Part shown: piece by piece, positions 44,662-54,900 of the stretch
How positions within the stretch are numbered: the first letter of the stretch is position 1
How the letters are laid out: each line of letters starts with the position of its first letter
DNA from: CAVWCW01 sp963753615
GTDB lineage: Bacteria > Pseudomonadota > Gammaproteobacteria > Chromatiales > Chromatiaceae
Length of the DNA stretch: 64,000 nucleotides
Direction of reading: 5' to 3'
Assembly: GCA_963753615.1 (NCBI GenBank)
Contig: CAVWCW010000016.1
Location: forward strand, 150,152 to 214,151
Position numbers and translations under genes: made by a program
Notes under the pieces: generated by a model
Told to the model about the DNA's origin: nothing
Database searches by the model: none
Seen by the model: only the letters and a program-made list of their open reading frames with translations

Positions 44662-46229
44662 AGACGTTGATCTGGGTAGCGTTGATTGCCGCCGGCTTGG
44701 CGGTCGGCTACTACCTGGGTAGTGCCCCCCAGGCCCCGGCCATGGCCCCGGCGGAGACCGCCCTGGAGCACGCCGAGAAGCACCTGGACCCGAGCTACGT
44801 CTGCCCCATGCACCCGCAGATCGTGCGGGACGACCCCGGCAGCTGCCCCATCTGCGGCATGGACCTGGTAGCGGTGGAGCCGGAAGCGGAAACCGCACTC
44901 AGCGGCGAACCCCTCTATTACCGCCATCCCCACAATCCTGAGATTACCTCGAAAAAGCCGATGCAGGACGAGATGGGCATGGACTATGTGCCCATCTACG
45001 ACGGCGGCGGCAGCGCGGTAAGGATCGCCCCGGAGGTGGTCAACAATCTGGGCGTGCGCACCGCCCTGGTCGAGCGCAGCCGGTTGTGGCGGCGCATGGA
45101 TACCGTTGGCTACGTGGACTACGACGAGTCGAAGTTGGTGCATGTCCACCTGCGCACCGACGGTTGGATCGAGCGCCTGTTCGTGGAGACACTCGGCGAC
45201 CAGGTGCGCAAGGGCGATCCCCTGTTCGAGTTGTATTCTCCCGACCTGGTGAACGCCCAACAGGAGTACCTCCAGGCCCTGGCCAGCGGTAACAAGAGTC
45301 TGATCTCCGCCTCCCGTGACCGTCTGGACGCCCTCGGGGTGTCCAGGGGGCAAATCGACGCCCTGGCCCGGGGCGGCAAGGTGCAGCAGCGGGTCACCGT
45401 CTACTCCCCCCACGACGGCATAGTCGCGACCCTCAATGTGCGCGAGGGCATGTACGTGAAGTTGGCCACCGAGGTGATGAGCCTGGCGGACCTGTCGACG
45501 GTCTGGGTGCTGGCGGAGCTGTTCGAGCAGAAGACCGGTTGGGTCCAGCCCGGCCAGCCTGCGGAAGTGCGGCTGTCGTTCCAACCCGGGCGCACTTGGG
45601 AGGGGGAAGTGGAATACGTCTACCCCAACCTGGACCCCAAGACCCGCACCCTGCGGGCTCGCCTGCGCTTCGACAACCCGGATCGGGCCCTGAAACCCAA
45701 TATGTACGCCGACGTCACCATTTACGGCGGCGCCCGGCGAGACATTCTGGTGATTCCGCGCGAGGCCCTGATCCGCACCGGCCGCGAGCAGCGGGTGATC
45801 CTGGACCTGGGCGAGGGCCGCTTCGCCCCGCGGGCGGTGGTGGCAGGGATGGAGTCCGGCGATTTTGTGGAAATCCGGTCCGGGCTGCGTGAGGGCGAGC
45901 GGGTGGTCACCTCCGGCCAGTTCCTGATCGACTCCGAGGCCAGCCTCAAGGCCAGTCTCAAGCGCATGCAGTCCGGCGCCCAGGTTCCCAAACCCGAAGC
46001 CATCACCGGGCAGGGGGTGCTCAAGGCGTTGATGCCCGACCAATCCAAGCTGAATATGCAGCACGATCCTATCCCGGCCGTTGACTGGCCGGCCATGACC
46101 ATGGACTTCGAGCTGGCCCCGGGGGCGAGCCTGGAGGGACTGGCTCCCGGCGACGCAGTCGAATTCGAGATGAGCGGCCGCGATGACGGCTTCCGCATCC
46201 TCAGCCTGCGCAAGCGGAGCGAGCCATGA
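44658..46229 (+). CDS. cusB: CusB-type RND adaptor fused to a CusF-like metallochaperone domain
   Basis: A 523-residue periplasmic adaptor. An N-terminal membrane segment (WVALIAAGLAVGYYLG) is followed by a heavy-metal-binding domain with YVCPMHPQIV and CPICGMDLV (C49, C63, C66). The membrane-fusion core contains lipoyl and beta-barrel domains (RVTVYSPHDGIVATLNVREG, LADLSTVWVLAELFEQ). Residues about 447-523 are a fused CusF-like domain with H469, W477, M480 and M482 in HDPIPAVDWPAMTMDF, the set that binds Cu(I) or Ag(I) in CusF. In E. coli CusF is a separate chaperone, so here metal handoff is built into the adaptor. Overlaps cusC and cusA by four bases each. Confidence 0.92.
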   Translation: MKTLIWVALIAAGLAVGYYLGSAPQAPAMAPAETALEHAEKHLDPSYVCPMHPQIVRDDPGSCPICGMDLVAVEPEAETALSGEPLYYRHPHNPEITSKKPMQDEMGMDYVPIYDGGGSAVRIAPEVVNNLGVRTALVERSRLWRRMDTVGYVDYDESKLVHVHLRTDGWIERLFVETLGDQVRKGDPLFELYSPDLVNAQQEYLQALASGNKSLISASRDRLDALGVSRGQIDALARGGKVQQRVTVYSPHDGIVATLNVREGMYVKLATEVMSLADLSTVWVLAELFEQKTGWVQPGQPAEVRLSFQPGRTWEGEVEYVYPNLDPKTRTLRARLRFDNPDRALKPNMYADVTIYGGARRDILVIPREALIRTGREQRVILDLGEGRFAPRAVVAGMESGDFVEIRSGLREGERVVTSGQFLIDSEASLKASLKRMQSGAQVPKPEAITGQGVLKALMPDQSKLNMQHDPIPAVDWPAMTMDFELAPGASLEGLAPGDAVEFEMSGRDDGFRILSLRKRSEP

Positions 46230-49200
46230 TTCGACAAACCATCGACTGGTCCCTGCGCAACCGGTTTCTGGTGTTGCTGCTTACCGGGCTGATTACCGGC
46301 TGGGGCATCCACGCCGCCCGCAATATCCCGCTGGACGCCATCCCGGACCTTTCCGACGTGCAGGTGATCATCAAGACCAGCTACCCCGGCCAGGCCCCGC
46401 GGGTGGTGGAAGACCAGGTCACCTACCCGCTCACAACCGCCATGCTGTCGGTGCCCGGGGCGGTGAATGTGCGCGGCTACTCCTTCTTCGGCGACTCCTA
46501 TGTGTACGTCATTTTCGAAGACGGCACCGACCCCTACTGGGCCCGCTCCCGGGTGCTGGAGTACCTGAGCCAGGTGGCCGGCCGCCTGCCCTCCGCCGCC
46601 CGCCCGGCCCTGGGGCCGGACGCCACCGGCGTTGGTTGGATCTACGAATACGCCCTGGTGGACCGCAGCGGCAACCAGGACCTGGCCCAGCTGCGCTCGC
46701 TTCAGGACTGGTTCCTGAAGTACGAGTTGCAGACCGTTGCCGGGGTGTCGGAGGTGGCCACCGTGGGCGGCATGGTCAAGCAATACCAGGTGGTGGTGGA
46801 CCCGCAGCGCCTGCGCGCCTACGGCCTGCCGCTGTCGAAGGTGCGCATGGCCATCCAACGCGCCAATGCGGAGGTGGGCGGCTCCGTGATCGAGCTGGCC
46901 GAGGCCGAGTACATGGTGCGCAGCACCGGCTATATCGAGGGGCTGGACGACCTGCGCCAGATTCCCCTGGCGGTCAACGATCGCGGCGTGCCCCTGTTGC
47001 TCAAGGACGTGGCCGAGGTGCGCCTGGGCCCGCAGATGCGCCGCGGCATCGCCGATCTGGATGGCGAGGGCGAAGTGGTGGGCGGTATCGTGGTCATGCG
47101 CTACGGCGAGAACGCGCTCACCACCATCCGCGGCGTCAAGCAAAAGCTCGACGAGCTGCGCCTGGGCCTGCCCGAGGGCGTAGAGCTGGTGGAGACCTAC
47201 GACCGCTCGGCCCTGATCCTGCGGGCGGTGAACAACCTCAACGAAAAGTTGGTCGAAGAGTTCCTGGTGGTCGGCCTCGTGTGCCTGGTATTCCTGTTTC
47301 ACCTGCGCTCGGCCCTGGTGGTGGTGCTGAGCCTGCCGGTAGGCATACTCGCCGCTTTCATCGTAATGCAGCAGCAGGGCATCAACGCCAATATCATGTC
47401 CCTGGGGGGCATCGCCATCGCCATCGGCGCCATGGTGGATGCGGCCATCGTCATGATCGAGAACGTGCACAAGCACGCCGAGCGCACCCCCCTGACCGAT
47501 GAGAACCGCTGGCGGGTGATCCGCGAGGCCAGTCTGGAGGTGGGCCCGGCCCTGTTCTTCTCCCTGCTCATCATTACCCTGAGCTTTCTGCCGGTGTTTA
47601 CCCTGGAGGCCCAGGAGGGGCGGTTGTTCGCCCCCCTGGCCTACACCAAGACCTACGCCATGGCCGCCGCTGCCGGCCTGTCCATCACCCTGGTTCCTGT
47701 GCTGATGGGCTACTTCATCCGCGGCCGCATCATTCCCGAAAGCCGCAACCCGGTCGACCGGGGCCTGATCTTTTTCTACCGGCCCCTTATCGCCCTGGTG
47801 TTGAACCGGCCCTGGACGGTGATCCTAGGCAGCGGCCTGCTGGCCCTGACCATGGTCCTGCCGCTGGCCGGCGTCGGCAGTCTGTTGGCGCCCCTGAACT
47901 GGCCCCTGAGCTGGAGCCAGCCCCTGCTCGGCGAGCCTGCCCCCGGCAGCGTGCGGCGGAACTGGAGCGAAGGGGTGGAGGCGGCCCAGGCACGGCTCGG
48001 CAATGCCTGGCGGAGCACCTTCGCCGACAGCCCCGGGCTGGCCCGGCTGGCCGACGGCCTCGGCTCCGAGTTCATGCCCGACCTGGACGAAGGGGACTTG
48101 ATGTACATGCCCACCACCTTTCCGGGGGTGTCCATCGGCAAGGCTCAGGAACTGCTGCAGCAGACCGACAAGCTGATCCGCACCCTGCCCGAGGTGGAGC
48201 GGGTGTTCGGCAAGATCGGACGCGCCGAGACCGCCACCGACCCGGCGCCGCTGACCATGATCGAGACCACCATCAAACTCAAGCCCCGGGACCAGTGGCG
48301 ACCCGGCATGACCACGGAAAAGCTCAAGCGTGAACTCGACCGGCTGGTCCGGTTCCCCGGCCTCACCAACGCCTGGGTGATGCCGATCAAGACCCGCATC
48401 GACATGCTGGCCACCGGCATCAAGACGCCGGTGGGGATCAAGGTCGCCGGGCCCGACCTGGAAGTCATCCAGGATATCGGCACCCAGATCGAAGAGGTGA
48501 TGCGCGATATCCCCGGCACCGCCAGCGCCTACTCCGAGCGGGTGGCCGGGGGCCGCTACGTGGTGGTGGACATCGACCGGGTGGCGGCCAGCCGCTTCGG
48601 GCTGAATATCGCCGACGTGCAAGAGGTGGTCAGCACCGCCGTCGGCGGCATGCAGGTGTCCCAGACCCTGGAGGGCCTCGAGCGCTACCCGATCAATCTG
48701 CGCTACCCGCGGGATGTGCGTGATTCCCTGGACAAGCTTCGCGGCCTGCCCATCGTCACCCCGAGCGGTGCCCAGATCCCCCTGGGCGAAGTGGCGGAAC
48801 TGCGCATCGAAGACGGCGCCGCGGTGATCAAAAGCGAGAACGCCCGCCCCAACGGCTGGACCTTCGTCGATATCCAGGACGTAGACGTCGGAACCTATGT
48901 GCAACAGGCGCAGCCGCTGCTGGCCGAACGGGTCAAACTGCCGCCGGGCTATTCCATTACCTGGTCCGGCCAGTACGAATACATGGTGCGCGCCAAGGAA
49001 CGCCTGCAATTGGTCATTCCCCTGACCCTGGCGGTGATCGTGCTGCTGTTGTATCTGAACTTCCGCAATCTCTCGGAGGTTCTGATCATCGTCGGCACCC
49101 TGCCGCTGGCGCTGGCCGGCGGCGTCTGGCTGCTCTGGGCCCTGGACTACGACCTGTCGGTGGCGGTGGGGGTGGGCTTCATCTCCTTGGCCGGCGTCGC

Positions 49201-49537
49201 CGCCGAGACCGGGGTGGTGATGCTTCTGTACCTAGACCGCGCCTACGCGGAGCGGGCCAAGAACGCCCGCCTTCTGGGGCGCCAGGTCAGCCGCAGCGAA
49301 CTGCGCGACGCCGTCTACGAAGGCGCCCTGCTGCGGGTGCGGCCGAAGATGATGACCGTAGCGGCCATCATCGCCGGCCTGTTGCCGATCATGCTCGGCA
49401 GCGGCACCGGGTCCGAGGTGATGCGCCGCATCGCCGCGCCCATGGTGGGGGGCATGGTGAGCGCTACGGTGCTCACGCTGCTGGTGATCCCGGCGGTGTT
49501 TCTGATGTGGAAGGGGCGGGGGGGGCAAGACGGCTAG
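46226..49537 (+). CDS. cusA: CusA-type heavy-metal RND efflux pump
   Basis: A 1103-residue inner-membrane pump of the HME-RND family with two sets of transmembrane helices and two periplasmic loops. GGIAIAIGAMVDAAIVMIEN carries the charged TM4 relay and VAAETGVVMLLYLDRAYAE the matching part of the second half. MPDLDEGDLMYMPTTFPGVS, FGKIGRAETATDPAPLTM and TRIDMLATGIKTPVGIKV are typical of the Cu/Ag (CusA) rather than Co/Zn/Cd branch. It uses proton flow to extrude monovalent metal through CusC. Slightly longer than E. coli CusA because of an inserted loop near residues 545-590. Confidence 0.93.
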   Translation: MIRQTIDWSLRNRFLVLLLTGLITGWGIHAARNIPLDAIPDLSDVQVIIKTSYPGQAPRVVEDQVTYPLTTAMLSVPGAVNVRGYSFFGDSYVYVIFEDGTDPYWARSRVLEYLSQVAGRLPSAARPALGPDATGVGWIYEYALVDRSGNQDLAQLRSLQDWFLKYELQTVAGVSEVATVGGMVKQYQVVVDPQRLRAYGLPLSKVRMAIQRANAEVGGSVIELAEAEYMVRSTGYIEGLDDLRQIPLAVNDRGVPLLLKDVAEVRLGPQMRRGIADLDGEGEVVGGIVVMRYGENALTTIRGVKQKLDELRLGLPEGVELVETYDRSALILRAVNNLNEKLVEEFLVVGLVCLVFLFHLRSALVVVLSLPVGILAAFIVMQQQGINANIMSLGGIAIAIGAMVDAAIVMIENVHKHAERTPLTDENRWRVIREASLEVGPALFFSLLIITLSFLPVFTLEAQEGRLFAPLAYTKTYAMAAAAGLSITLVPVLMGYFIRGRIIPESRNPVDRGLIFFYRPLIALVLNRPWTVILGSGLLALTMVLPLAGVGSLLAPLNWPLSWSQPLLGEPAPGSVRRNWSEGVEAAQARLGNAWRSTFADSPGLARLADGLGSEFMPDLDEGDLMYMPTTFPGVSIGKAQELLQQTDKLIRTLPEVERVFGKIGRAETATDPAPLTMIETTIKLKPRDQWRPGMTTEKLKRELDRLVRFPGLTNAWVMPIKTRIDMLATGIKTPVGIKVAGPDLEVIQDIGTQIEEVMRDIPGTASAYSERVAGGRYVVVDIDRVAASRFGLNIADVQEVVSTAVGGMQVSQTLEGLERYPINLRYPRDVRDSLDKLRGLPIVTPSGAQIPLGEVAELRIEDGAAVIKSENARPNGWTFVDIQDVDVGTYVQQAQPLLAERVKLPPGYSITWSGQYEYMVRAKERLQLVIPLTLAVIVLLLYLNFRNLSEVLIIVGTLPLALAGGVWLLWALDYDLSVAVGVGFISLAGVAAETGVVMLLYLDRAYAERAKNARLLGRQVSRSELRDAVYEGALLRVRPKMMTVAAIIAGLLPIMLGSGTGSEVMRRIAAPMVGGMVSATVLTLLVIPAVFLMWKGRGGQDG

Positions 49538-49641
49538 GGCTCGCCCGTATTGCTCTGCCCAGGCGCCGCTCAACCGCCTTTCGGACGAGTTGGATTATGT
49601 TGTTGGCTTAGAATCCCACCCGCAGGTTTGACTGCCGACGC

Positions 49642-49745
49642 CCCGTAGCGTGGACCACCAATTCGCTGAAGACATGAAGCGAAGGCTGGTTGCTTCATTC
49701 TAGTACCTTACTGTCAGAATGGAGCTGTCAACCGCTCTTTCTAGG
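49642..49745. mobile_element. MITE family A, copy 3 (truncated right end)
   Basis: About 100 bases match the right third of copy 1 at roughly 80 percent by eye, from GTAGCGTGG to the terminal repeat ending CTTTCTAGG. The left part is absent. The terminal repeat overlaps the last codons of the reverse-strand GGDEF-EAL gene and supplies its stop codon. Confidence 0.65.
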
Positions 49746-51918
49746 GGTATTCAGGCGCGACGGGGCTTGTTTGCCCCATGTGCTCTCTGACCAGGGCGGC
49801 CAGATCCTCAGCAGGCACCGGGCGGCTCAGGAAATAACCCTGGACCTGCTCGCATAGCCTCTCCCGGAAGAAATCCATCTGCTCCTGATTCTCCACGCCT
49901 TCGGCGACGACGCTCAGACGCATGCTCTTTGCCATGCTCAGAACGGCCATGGTGATGGCGACGTCGTCAGGGTCCGAACTGATCCCTTTCACGAACGAGC
50001 GGTCTATCTTGATCCTGTCCACGGGAAAGTTCTTGAGATGACTCATGCTCGAGTATCCGGTGCCGAAGTCGTCGATGCTGAGTTGCACGCCGATTTCCTT
50101 GAGGGCGTTCAAGGTTCGCACCGAACCCTCCACATCTTTCGCAAGCAGGCTCTCGGTCACTTCGAGCTCCAGGCCCTCGGGCTCCAGCCCGGCATCGTCC
50201 AGAGTCATTTTTATGAGGCTGGCAAAGTTGGCTTGCACGAACTGGGCTACAGATACATTCACCGCGACGCGCCTGATACCAAGCCCTTCGTCCCGCCATG
50301 CCTTGGCTTGAGCACAGGCGGTTCGGATCACCCACTCCCCGATAGGGATGATCATGCCGTTCTCCTCGGCCAGCGTGATGAAATCCAAGGGTGGCACGTC
50401 ACCGAGCTTCGGATTGTGCCAGCGAAGCAGGGCCTCGGCGGCATCTATGCGCCCGCTCCTCAAATCCAGCTGCGGTTGGTAATGGAGGGCGAACTCACCT
50501 CGCTCTAGCGCTCTTCGCAGGTGGCCGTCCAGGGTCAGCCGGCGCAGTGCCAGCGCATTCATAGACTCGTCGTAGAATTGGAACCGGTTCTTGCCGGCCC
50601 GCTTGGCGAAATACATGGCGGTGTCGGCATTCTTAACCAGGGTCTCTGCGTCCTCGCCGTCGTCTGGGTAAAGTGCGATGCCGATGCTCGGCGTGATGAA
50701 CGTCTCGTTCTCTGAAAGCGTGAAAGGTATGGAGAGTTTCTCCAAGACGCGGGTGGCCACCGCGGCCGCATCCTCTCCGTGCTGCAGGTTGACGAGAAGT
50801 AGTGTGAACTCATCGCCTCCGAGTCGAGCCACCTGATGAAACCCCAGGGAGGAATCGACACGAGAGACCGTATCGCTGGCACGCGAGCAGCCCCGCAGGC
50901 GCTCGGCAACCGCCTGCAGAAGCAGGTCCCCGACACTGTGACCCAGGGTGTCGTTGATGCGCTTGAAGTCGTCCAAGTCCAGAAACAAGACGCCCAACCG
51001 CCAAGCGTGGCGTTCGGCACGCGCCACTTCCTGGGCCAAGCGCTCGGCAAAAGACTCGCGGTTGGGAAGGCTGGTGAGGCCGTCGTAGTAGGCCAGCTTG
51101 CGGACTTTGTTCTCGGCATGGACGCGTTCGGTCACATCTTGCACCGTGCCGTACACCACGCCGGAGCGAGAATCGGCAACGTCCACTGGCGAGGTCTGGT
51201 GCTGGACATGGCATTCCGCGCCGCTGGGCAGCAGGATCCGATGGATGACGGAGGTGGAGGCGGCCCCCTGCTCGGTTTCGTCAAACCAGGCTTCGACCGC
51301 GTCCCGGTCGTCCGGGTGCACTTGTTCGAGCCAAGCCGCGAGGGACGGGGCCACCGCGCCTGGCCGTAGCTCCAGGATTCGGTAGACCTCGTCGGACCAC
51401 CACATCGAGTCCTGCATTGGATCCCATTCCCAGTTGCCCAGGCGAGCGATCCGCTGGGCATTGTCCAGACTCGCCTGGCTCCTGGCCAGTTCCTGGGCGG
51501 TGTGTGTGAGCTTCTTGAGCGTATCACTCGCACGCAGCAGATAACGGATTCGGTGGTTGAGCAAAGACCAGTTGATCGGCTTGGTGATGAAGTCGGTCGC
51601 GCCGGCGGCGTAAGCACGGTCTATGGACGCCGCGTCTTCAAAGGCGGTCACCATGAGGATGGGCAGCATGCCGCCGCCGGGTCGGGCACGCACCTGGGCA
51701 CAGGTGGCGAACCCGTCCAGCTTCGGCATATCCACGTCCAACAGGATGATGTCGGGAAGACGGCGGTCGAGTACCTCCAGGGCCGCGACCCCGTCTTCGG
51801 CCTCCAGCACCTCGAAGCCAGCCAGCTCGAGTGATCGCTGAGCCAGCATCCGGGTGGTGTCGTCATCATCCACCACCAGGACGACAAGCCGCGCTTCGCT
51901 GCGGGTCTCGGCGTCCAT
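49741..51918 (-). CDS. REC-PAS-GGDEF-EAL cyclic di-GMP response regulator
   Basis: A 725-residue cytoplasmic protein. Receiver domain residues about 10-128 have phospho-acceptor D61 in IILLDVDMPKLDG. A PAS domain follows (LGNWEWDPMQDSMWWSDEVY). The diguanylate cyclase domain has DLDDFKRINDTLGHSVGD and an intact GGDEF near residue 367. The phosphodiesterase domain has intact EALLRW near 495, VTESLL and DDFGTGYSS near 616. Both activities could be present. It follows the hybrid kinase by a one-base stop/start overlap and so should receive its phosphate, turning the signal into a change in cyclic di-GMP. Its stop codon lies inside MITE family A copy 3, so the last residues may have been altered by that insertion. 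Confidence 0.93.
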   Translation of the reverse strand: MDAETRSEARLVVLVVDDDDTTRMLAQRSLELAGFEVLEAEDGVAALEVLDRRLPDIILLDVDMPKLDGFATCAQVRARPGGGMLPILMVTAFEDAASIDRAYAAGATDFITKPINWSLLNHRIRYLLRASDTLKKLTHTAQELARSQASLDNAQRIARLGNWEWDPMQDSMWWSDEVYRILELRPGAVAPSLAAWLEQVHPDDRDAVEAWFDETEQGAASTSVIHRILLPSGAECHVQHQTSPVDVADSRSGVVYGTVQDVTERVHAENKVRKLAYYDGLTSLPNRESFAERLAQEVARAERHAWRLGVLFLDLDDFKRINDTLGHSVGDLLLQAVAERLRGCSRASDTVSRVDSSLGFHQVARLGGDEFTLLLVNLQHGEDAAAVATRVLEKLSIPFTLSENETFITPSIGIALYPDDGEDAETLVKNADTAMYFAKRAGKNRFQFYDESMNALALRRLTLDGHLRRALERGEFALHYQPQLDLRSGRIDAAEALLRWHNPKLGDVPPLDFITLAEENGMIIPIGEWVIRTACAQAKAWRDEGLGIRRVAVNVSVAQFVQANFASLIKMTLDDAGLEPEGLELEVTESLLAKDVEGSVRTLNALKEIGVQLSIDDFGTGYSSMSHLKNFPVDRIKIDRSFVKGISSDPDDVAITMAVLSMAKSMRLSVVAEGVENQEQMDFFRERLCEQVQGYFLSRPVPAEDLAALVREHMGQTSPVAPEYP

Positions 51919-54900
51919 CAGGCGGCATCCCGGACTTCTTGGATCAGGGCCTGACGGACCCGCTCGTACTCGGACCCTATCGCCGCCAGCAGCCGCTCTG
52001 CGCCGTCGAGCTGCCCGGAACGCCCTGCCGTTTCGAGCTCTTTACAGATGGAGGCCAGCATCATCGCACCCAGGTTCGCGCTGGCGGACTTGAGCCGGTG
52101 CGCGGTCTTTCCCAAACCCTCGGCATCTCCGCTGCGCACATTGGCCGCCAGGTGACCCAGGTCGGCGCTCGAGTTGGCGAGATACTTGTCGATCAGCTGT
52201 CGCAGGAATCCCCCCGAGCCGTCCGCGTCCATGGCGCGGATGCCTTCCACGACAGAAGCGTCGAGCGGCGGATCACCGGTACCGGAGTCACCCTGGAGGG
52301 CGCTGTCCGATGAGTCGGAAACGGGCGCCGGCGGCAGGGCTGACACGCCCTTCCCGCTCTCTGCCCTTTCGGGCAGCCAGCGTTCCAGGATGGCCGCAAG
52401 CTCCGTGGCAGTGAATGGTTTGCTGAGGTAGTCGTCCATGCCCGCCGCCAGGCATCGCTCCCGATCGCCCTGCAGGGCGTTGGCCGTGAGGGCGACCACA
52501 GGCATCTGCGGTGCGCCCTCGCTCTGCTCCCGGAGACGGAGCTCCCCGGTGGCCTCGAAACCGTCCATCACCGGCATGTTGCAGTCCATCAGCACGATGT
52601 CGTAACTGCGGCTCGCCAGCGCTTCCAGGGCGGCCTTCCCGTCCTCGACCACGTCCACCTCACAGGCCAGCATTCGCAGCATCTGCGCCGCCACATCCTG
52701 ATTGACGGGATGGTCTTCGGCCAGCAACACCCGGGCACCCAGTTGCCGCTCTGCGGCATCTGCGCTTCGCGAGTAAACGGTGGGGACGGGTCCGGCCGCC
52801 TTTGCGTCGGCCATGACCCCGACCAGGCAGTCGTAGAGCTGGGATTGGCGCACAGGCTTGGTAAGCCGGGCATTGATCTCCGCGTTGGCGATGTCTGACG
52901 AGCCCTCTCCCAGGTTCGCAGAACTCAGCAGGATCATCGCTACATCTGCGAATGCCGAATCGGAGCGGACCTGGTGCGCAAGCTCCAACCCGTCCAGGTC
53001 GGGCATGTGCCAGTCCAGCAGCAGAAGATCGAAACCCCTGCCTTCGTCATGTGCCTGCCGAAGTCGGGCCAGGGCTTGGGCACCATTGGCAGAGGTGTCG
53101 TGGTCCATTCCGAAATAGGTAAGCTGCTGCACCAGGATCTCCCGGTTGGTCGCATTGTCGTCGACCACCAGGACTCGCGCCCCCTTTAGGACCTGGGCTG
53201 CCAGTGTCTTTGCTTTCGTCGAACTCGCCTTCTTAAGGCGGGCCGTGAACCAGAAAGTGGAGCCCTCGCCGGGCTCGCTCTGCATGCCTATTTCACCTCC
53301 CATCAGGTGAGTAAGGCGCCGTGCAATTCCAAGTCCGAGCCCTGTGCCACCGAACCGTCGCGTCGTGGAGCCGTCACCCTGGGTGAAGGACTCGAAGACA
53401 CGGACCTGGGCCTTCGGCGCAATACCGATGCCAGTGTCCTGCACCTCCACGCGCAGCAGGGCTTCCTCTCCTTCGTCGCCGCTACACTGGATCCTGATAA
53501 CCACCTCTCCCTGCTCGGTGAACTTGACGGCGTTTCCCACCAGGTTGATCAGAACCTGACTCAGCCGGACGGCATCGCCGCGAAAAGCCGTATCCATACC
53601 GGGGGGAAGTGAACAAAGCAGCTCCAGTCCCTTGCGATGGGCCGATTCCGCGCACATCTCGGTAACGTCCTCCACCACCTCACGCAGGTCGAACGGCGCG
53701 TCGTCCAGCTCCAGCCGACCGGCTTCGATCTTGGAGAAGTCGAGTATGTCGTTGATGATGTTCAGGAGAGAGGCAGCGGAGCGGTAGATGGAACGCGCGA
53801 ACCGCGTCTGGGATCCGTTCAGTTCGGTCTTCAGCAGGATCTCCGTCATGCCCATCACCCCGTTCATGGGGGTCCGGATCTCGTGGCTCATGTTGGCTAG
53901 AAACTCGGACTTGGCCAGGTTCGCGGCCTCGGCAGCTTCCTTGGCCTGCATCAGCGCTGCTTCGGCGAGCTTGAGCTGGGTGATGTCGATAAAGCTCTCG
54001 ACAAGCAAATCGCGGTCGTCTCGGCGCACCTTAACCACAGTCTTCAAAACCGGGATGGCCTCACCCTGGACGTTGATCAGGCTGCGCTCGGAACCATCCA
54101 CGGTCTCGCACAGATCCGTGATCGGACATTGTCCAAGCTCAGCGGGGCATAGAAACTTCTGGCAGTTGTGACTCACGATTTGGCCCGATGACAGGCCAAT
54201 GAGCTGGGCGGCGAACGGGTTGATGTCCACAATCTCGTGAGTCCCGGCGTCTATGACCAGGATGCCTGCGTGGGTGGACTCCCAGATGGTGGTGAGGTAC
54301 TCCTCGCTCTCGCGCAGAGCGTCCTTTTCTTTCTGAAGCTCCCGCGTCCGCGCAGCCACTGTCGCTTCCAGCTCCTGAGCGTAGCGGTGCAGACGCTGCT
54401 GGGCCTTCGCGAGCTCGTCGAGCATGGCGTTGAATGCCAGGGCCAGCTGTCCGACCTCATCCTGGCGGCCAACATCGACTCTTCTATCCAGCCCCCCCCG
54501 GTTCTCGCGTATGTCCTGGATGACGGAAAGCAGCCGGCCCAGGGGCATGGTGATGGAGCGCGACAGGAGCACGGCCAGCGCCACGAACAGGACGGCCCCG
54601 ATCAGGCCAACCGCCGTGATTCGAATGGCGATGCGCCGTTTCAGCTGCGAGATGTCCGCCACGGTCGCCGAGAAGAGCGCCACGGCATCGTCGCGGAGCT
54701 GCTCCAAAGCCTTGTCCAACTCAACGTGCAACTGGCTGAACTGGCGGGCGAGCTGGGGCTCGCGCTCCCATTCTTCATCGAAAGTGGCACGCACCCATTC
54801 GAGCCCCACCTCTCTGGTCTGGCGGTACCTTGTGGCCAGCTGCTCTACACGGGCGGCGATGGCCTCCTTGAACTCGGCGTAGCTCCTCACCTTGGCCAAA

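Noticed and set aside
45722..47476. 584-codon reverse-strand ORF opposite cusB and cusA
   Set aside because: His/Gln/Gly-rich antisense of high-GC genes; both cus genes are fully supported by motifs.
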